From: a virus
IMG/VR virus record: IMGVR_UViG_3300043446_004799
Location: 1-21,700 of that record
Length of the DNA stretch: 21,700 nucleotides
Reading direction: 5' to 3' (one strand)
In this document: in pieces, positions 19,088 through 21,700 of the stretch
Position numbering within the stretch: the first letter of the stretch is position 1
Layout: every line of letters begins with the position of its first letter
Position numbers and translations under genes: made by a program
The notes under the pieces: model-generated
The model's database searches: none
What the model was told of the DNA's origin: nothing
Seen by the model: only the letters and a program-made list of their open reading frames with translations

Positions 19088-19116
19088 TTGCCAACCACTG
19101 GCACCTGTGATAGAAT
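19088..19116 (+). promoter_or_regulatory. Phage-type promoter of rIIA
   Basis: TTGCCA (19088-19093), a 17-bp spacer and TAGAAT (19111-19116). The leader TTGATTGAAAAGG (19127-19139) follows, ending in the rIIA ribosome binding site. The ACTAAAGT box is 37 bases upstream, farther than at the other promoters. Confidence 0.75.
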
Positions 19117-19146
19117 ACTACCATTATTGATTGAAAAGGTTTTGTA

Positions 19147-21300
19147 ATGATTCTGAATAACGCACCTCAGGCAGAAGCCGTATTGTCTAACGTTGGTGAA
19201 ATCGGTGAATTCCGTATTCGCAATTCTGCTAAGGCATTTAATATTCTATCTAGCGGTTTGTATGCCAATAAAATCAAGGCCATTATCCGTGAATTGTCGT
19301 GCAATGCGGTCGATTCACACACCGCTGCTGGCAATGACCAACCATTTGAGGTGCATTTGCCTACCACGCTTGAACCGTGGTTTTCTATTCGTGACTTTGG
19401 AACAGGACTGAACCATGAGCAAATTACTAACATATACACGACATATTTTGAGAGCACTAAAACAGACTCCAATGCCTTTATCGGGGCGCTGGGTCTTGGT
19501 AGCAAGTCTCCTTTTTCTTATACTGATAATTTCACAGTTACTGCCATAAAAGATGGCCGCAAAGGCATTTATTCTGCCTTCATTAATGCTGAGGGTGTGC
19601 CTTCGGTTGCTCTGATGAGTGAGGAACAGGTAACAGAACCTAATGGCGTTGAGGTAAAATTCTCCGTCAATGACCGTTATGACTTCAGCAAATTTGAGAG
19701 TGAAGCACAATCTGTATATCGTTGGTTTAAATCCGCACCGAAATTTACAGGTTCACAACCAACCATCACAAAGTTGGATTATGAAACACAGAATATTATT
19801 CCTGGTGTTCATTCTTCACCTAATCTCCGCAATTCTATTGCTGTGATGGGTAACATTGCATATCCAATTGATGTGCCACAAAAAGAGCAATCACTTGAAG
19901 GTTTGCATAAACTGCTTGCTTGTGGCCTTGTTATGGAGTTTGATATTGGTGAGTTGGACTTCCAAGCATCACGTGAAGGTTTGTCCTACATTCCACAAAC
20001 CATCGAATCTATCCGCAACAAATTGAATCAAGTGAATTTGGCCTTGACTGGTGTATTGGCCAAAGAAGCTGATGCAATCGATTGTGCATGGTCTCGTTCA
20101 CAATTCTTGTATAACAAAAAACGTAGTGACCTTTGGGCTGCTGCAACAATTCAATACGTGCAAAACACACAATTTGCTTTGTGTGATATTAACAGTCGTT
20201 ATTCAAGTGAACACAATTTTGAATTGACTGAAAAAGAATTGTTCGATATGAACATTGTGCTTCGTTCATTCACCGCTGAAAAAGGCAGCAGTGCATGTCG
20301 CAATCACAAAATTGATACACGTTATGTTTCAAATGCACCTAGTGTAAACTATTGGAGTGTTCCTGTTCGTAAGTCTGTTTATTTTGTGGTCAATGATACA
20401 AAAGTTGGTGCAACTGAACGTGCGAAATTCCATTGGCGCAACAAAGCCAAACAAGAATGGCGTGAATTGGTTTTTGTTTTGGAAAAAGCCGACAAGACCA
20501 AAGATATGGACTTGACAGCATTCTATGAAAGAATCAGTCAACCGCCTGCTGACCAACGTTTCATGGCATCATCGTTGTCTGAAAAACCACGTGCTGCAAG
20601 CAAAGGTTTTGGTAAGAATGTGAATATCATCACGCTTGAAAAACGTGGTGGTTCATCCAATCGTTCGGCATCACAGGATTATGTGTGGCGTCCAGCAGGC
20701 ACCTTGGATGAATTTGATGACAAGGAAACCTTCTACTATATTCCAATGAAAGCTTTTGAAGCACAATGGACTAAAACTATGGGTGGTGGTTCTGTAAGTG
20801 AATTGCACCACCTATTGAATCGCACACAAGTGCCAGAATTGCAGGTGCATATCTATGGTGTTCGTAAAGGTGATATTGAGGCAATCAAAAAGATGCCGAA
20901 CTGGAAACCTTTGGAAGACCATATCCATGATACCGTTAACCAATTAAATACCAAAATTGGTATGGCAAGTGTGATGGAAAAGCTTGACAGGCATTCCATT
21001 TTCGATTACAATCAATCAAAAGTGGTTGATGGCATCACCGATGCATCTAGTCCTGCAAAGACCGTTCTCGGTAACTTTGTTGGATTGCCTAAAATGTCAG
21101 GTATTACATGGTTGACCATGTTGATGCGTAGAGTTGGTGTTGTAAACACCGTTGACGTTGAAACAATGGTTGTTGACCTGAAAGGCAAATTGAAAGAGTT
21201 TTCTAATCGTTATCCTCTGATTGATAAGCTTGGTAGTTATGCGACAGATGAGGATGTGTGTGAGTATATTAACATGGTTGATAAAGTGAAAGGTGTTTAA
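19147..21300 (+). CDS. rIIA: RIIA-like protein (GHKL ATPase fold)
   Basis: The 717-residue protein has the GHKL ATP-binding boxes: ELSCNAVDSH (E49, N53, D56), DFGTGL (83-88) and GALGLGSKSPF (113-123). Length and order match RIIA of T4-like phages, a membrane-associated protein involved in rapid-lysis control and in resistance to RexAB-type exclusion. It is followed immediately by an rIIB-like gene, as in T4. The long C-terminal part shows no recognisable enzyme motif. It has its own promoter and an AAAAGG ribosome binding site. The assignment is firm; the role is inferred from the family. Confidence 0.92.
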   Translation: MILNNAPQAEAVLSNVGEIGEFRIRNSAKAFNILSSGLYANKIKAIIRELSCNAVDSHTAAGNDQPFEVHLPTTLEPWFSIRDFGTGLNHEQITNIYTTYFESTKTDSNAFIGALGLGSKSPFSYTDNFTVTAIKDGRKGIYSAFINAEGVPSVALMSEEQVTEPNGVEVKFSVNDRYDFSKFESEAQSVYRWFKSAPKFTGSQPTITKLDYETQNIIPGVHSSPNLRNSIAVMGNIAYPIDVPQKEQSLEGLHKLLACGLVMEFDIGELDFQASREGLSYIPQTIESIRNKLNQVNLALTGVLAKEADAIDCAWSRSQFLYNKKRSDLWAAATIQYVQNTQFALCDINSRYSSEHNFELTEKELFDMNIVLRSFTAEKGSSACRNHKIDTRYVSNAPSVNYWSVPVRKSVYFVVNDTKVGATERAKFHWRNKAKQEWRELVFVLEKADKTKDMDLTAFYERISQPPADQRFMASSLSEKPRAASKGFGKNVNIITLEKRGGSSNRSASQDYVWRPAGTLDEFDDKETFYYIPMKAFEAQWTKTMGGGSVSELHHLLNRTQVPELQVHIYGVRKGDIEAIKKMPNWKPLEDHIHDTVNQLNTKIGMASVMEKLDRHSIFDYNQSKVVDGITDASSPAKTVLGNFVGLPKMSGITWLTMLMRRVGVVNTVDVETMVVDLKGKLKEFSNRYPLIDKLGSYATDEDVCEYINMVDKVKGV

Positions 21301-21301
21301 A

Positions 21302-21700
21302 ATGTTTCCGTATTTGATTCAAGGCAATAACGTTGTGGTCGTTATCAAAAATAAACCACATACAATTTCTAAAACTCATATTACCTATCAGAAGGTAGTT
21401 GATGCGATTAAAGCCAATGATTGGCAAACTGTTGAGGACATTATTGATCCTAAGAAAGTTGTGGTCAATTATGGCCAAGGCAACGTTGAGGTTCAAGGTG
21501 AAAAGTTGTTCTGGAAAGGCACCGAAATGCATGGTGCTATTGCAAACCGAATGATTGCAATGCTGCAAGATGGTTTCCCTGTTGAACCATTGGTGTTGTT
21601 TATGGAAAATCTGATGCAAAACCCATCATATCGCTCCGTGAATGAGTTGTATGGTTTCTTGGAAAAGAATAACCTGCCAATTACACCTGATGGTCATTTC
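21302..21700 (+). CDS. rIIB: RIIB-like protein, 3' end outside the window
   Basis: The ATG lies one base after the rIIA stop and AAAGGTG precedes it. The 133 visible residues contain HGAIANRMIAMLQDGFPVEP, FMENLMQNPSYRSVNELYGF and LEKNNLPITPDGHF, which match the conserved NPS-R-VNELYGFLE-LPIT-DG-F block of RIIB proteins. The gene runs off the right edge, so the C-terminal part is missing. Position after rIIA supports the call; T4 RIIA and RIIB act together. Confidence 0.85.
   Translation, partial: MFPYLIQGNNVVVVIKNKPHTISKTHITYQKVVDAIKANDWQTVEDIIDPKKVVVNYGQGNVEVQGEKLFWKGTEMHGAIANRMIAMLQDGFPVEPLVLFMENLMQNPSYRSVNELYGFLEKNNLPITPDGHF

Noticed and set aside
1-21700. tRNA genes, CRISPR arrays, insertion sequences or integrase
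   Set aside because: I saw no cloverleaf-like conserved TTCGANTC blocks with flanking stems, no regularly spaced repeats with spacers, and no transposase or integrase motifs.

Overview
The window looks like part of the genome of a tailed phage with a T4-like gene complement. The marks are an rnh-type RNase H, an rIIA–rIIB pair, a MazG-type pyrophosphohydrolase, an A1S_2505-type phage protein, a VWA/metallopeptidase protein with a separate AAA+ ATPase, and dozens of small unknown genes packed with ATGA or TAATG overlaps. There are no structural genes, tRNAs or CRISPR arrays. Most of the sequence is AT-rich. Beyond being a DnaA-containing bacterium, the host cannot be named.

Layout. (1) 1-8532, plus strand: a small zinc protein, a GIY-YIG-like nuclease, RNase H, a DUF6433-like protein, a degenerate nucleotidyltransferase, then from a consensus promoter at 2810 several tiny genes, an AbrB-like protein, the 709-aa VWA metallopeptidase, MazG, the A1S_2505-type protein, an exported protein and further unknowns. 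(2) 8611-10406, minus strand: a visibly more GC-rich island of five genes ending in a GP88-like cysteine-rich protein, with two phage-type promoters and a strong intrinsic terminator. (3) 10343-11189: regulatory and probable origin region with divergent promoters, a long inverted repeat, and a helically phased array of DnaA-box-like sites (10995-11037) next to 11-bp direct repeats and an AT-rich stretch. (4) 11190-19041, plus strand: about 23 mostly small genes in short operons, each behind a promoter of one recognisable design, including an AP2-like protein, the AAA+ ATPase, a P-loop kinase, and a probable restriction endonuclease abutting a DNA methyltransferase. (5) 19088-21700: rIIA and the start of rIIB.

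How it fits together. This is an early or middle region, rich in host take-over and nucleic-acid metabolism genes. Promoters share TTGCCA, a 16-17 bp spacer and TATAAT/TATAGT, often with an upstream ACTAAAGT box. Several transcripts start with a TTGATTGAT-type leader running into the ribosome binding site. The most notable observations are the DnaA-box array, the promoter/box family, the foreign-looking minus-strand island, and the putative restriction-modification pair. All function calls rest on motif recognition by eye; no database search was run.
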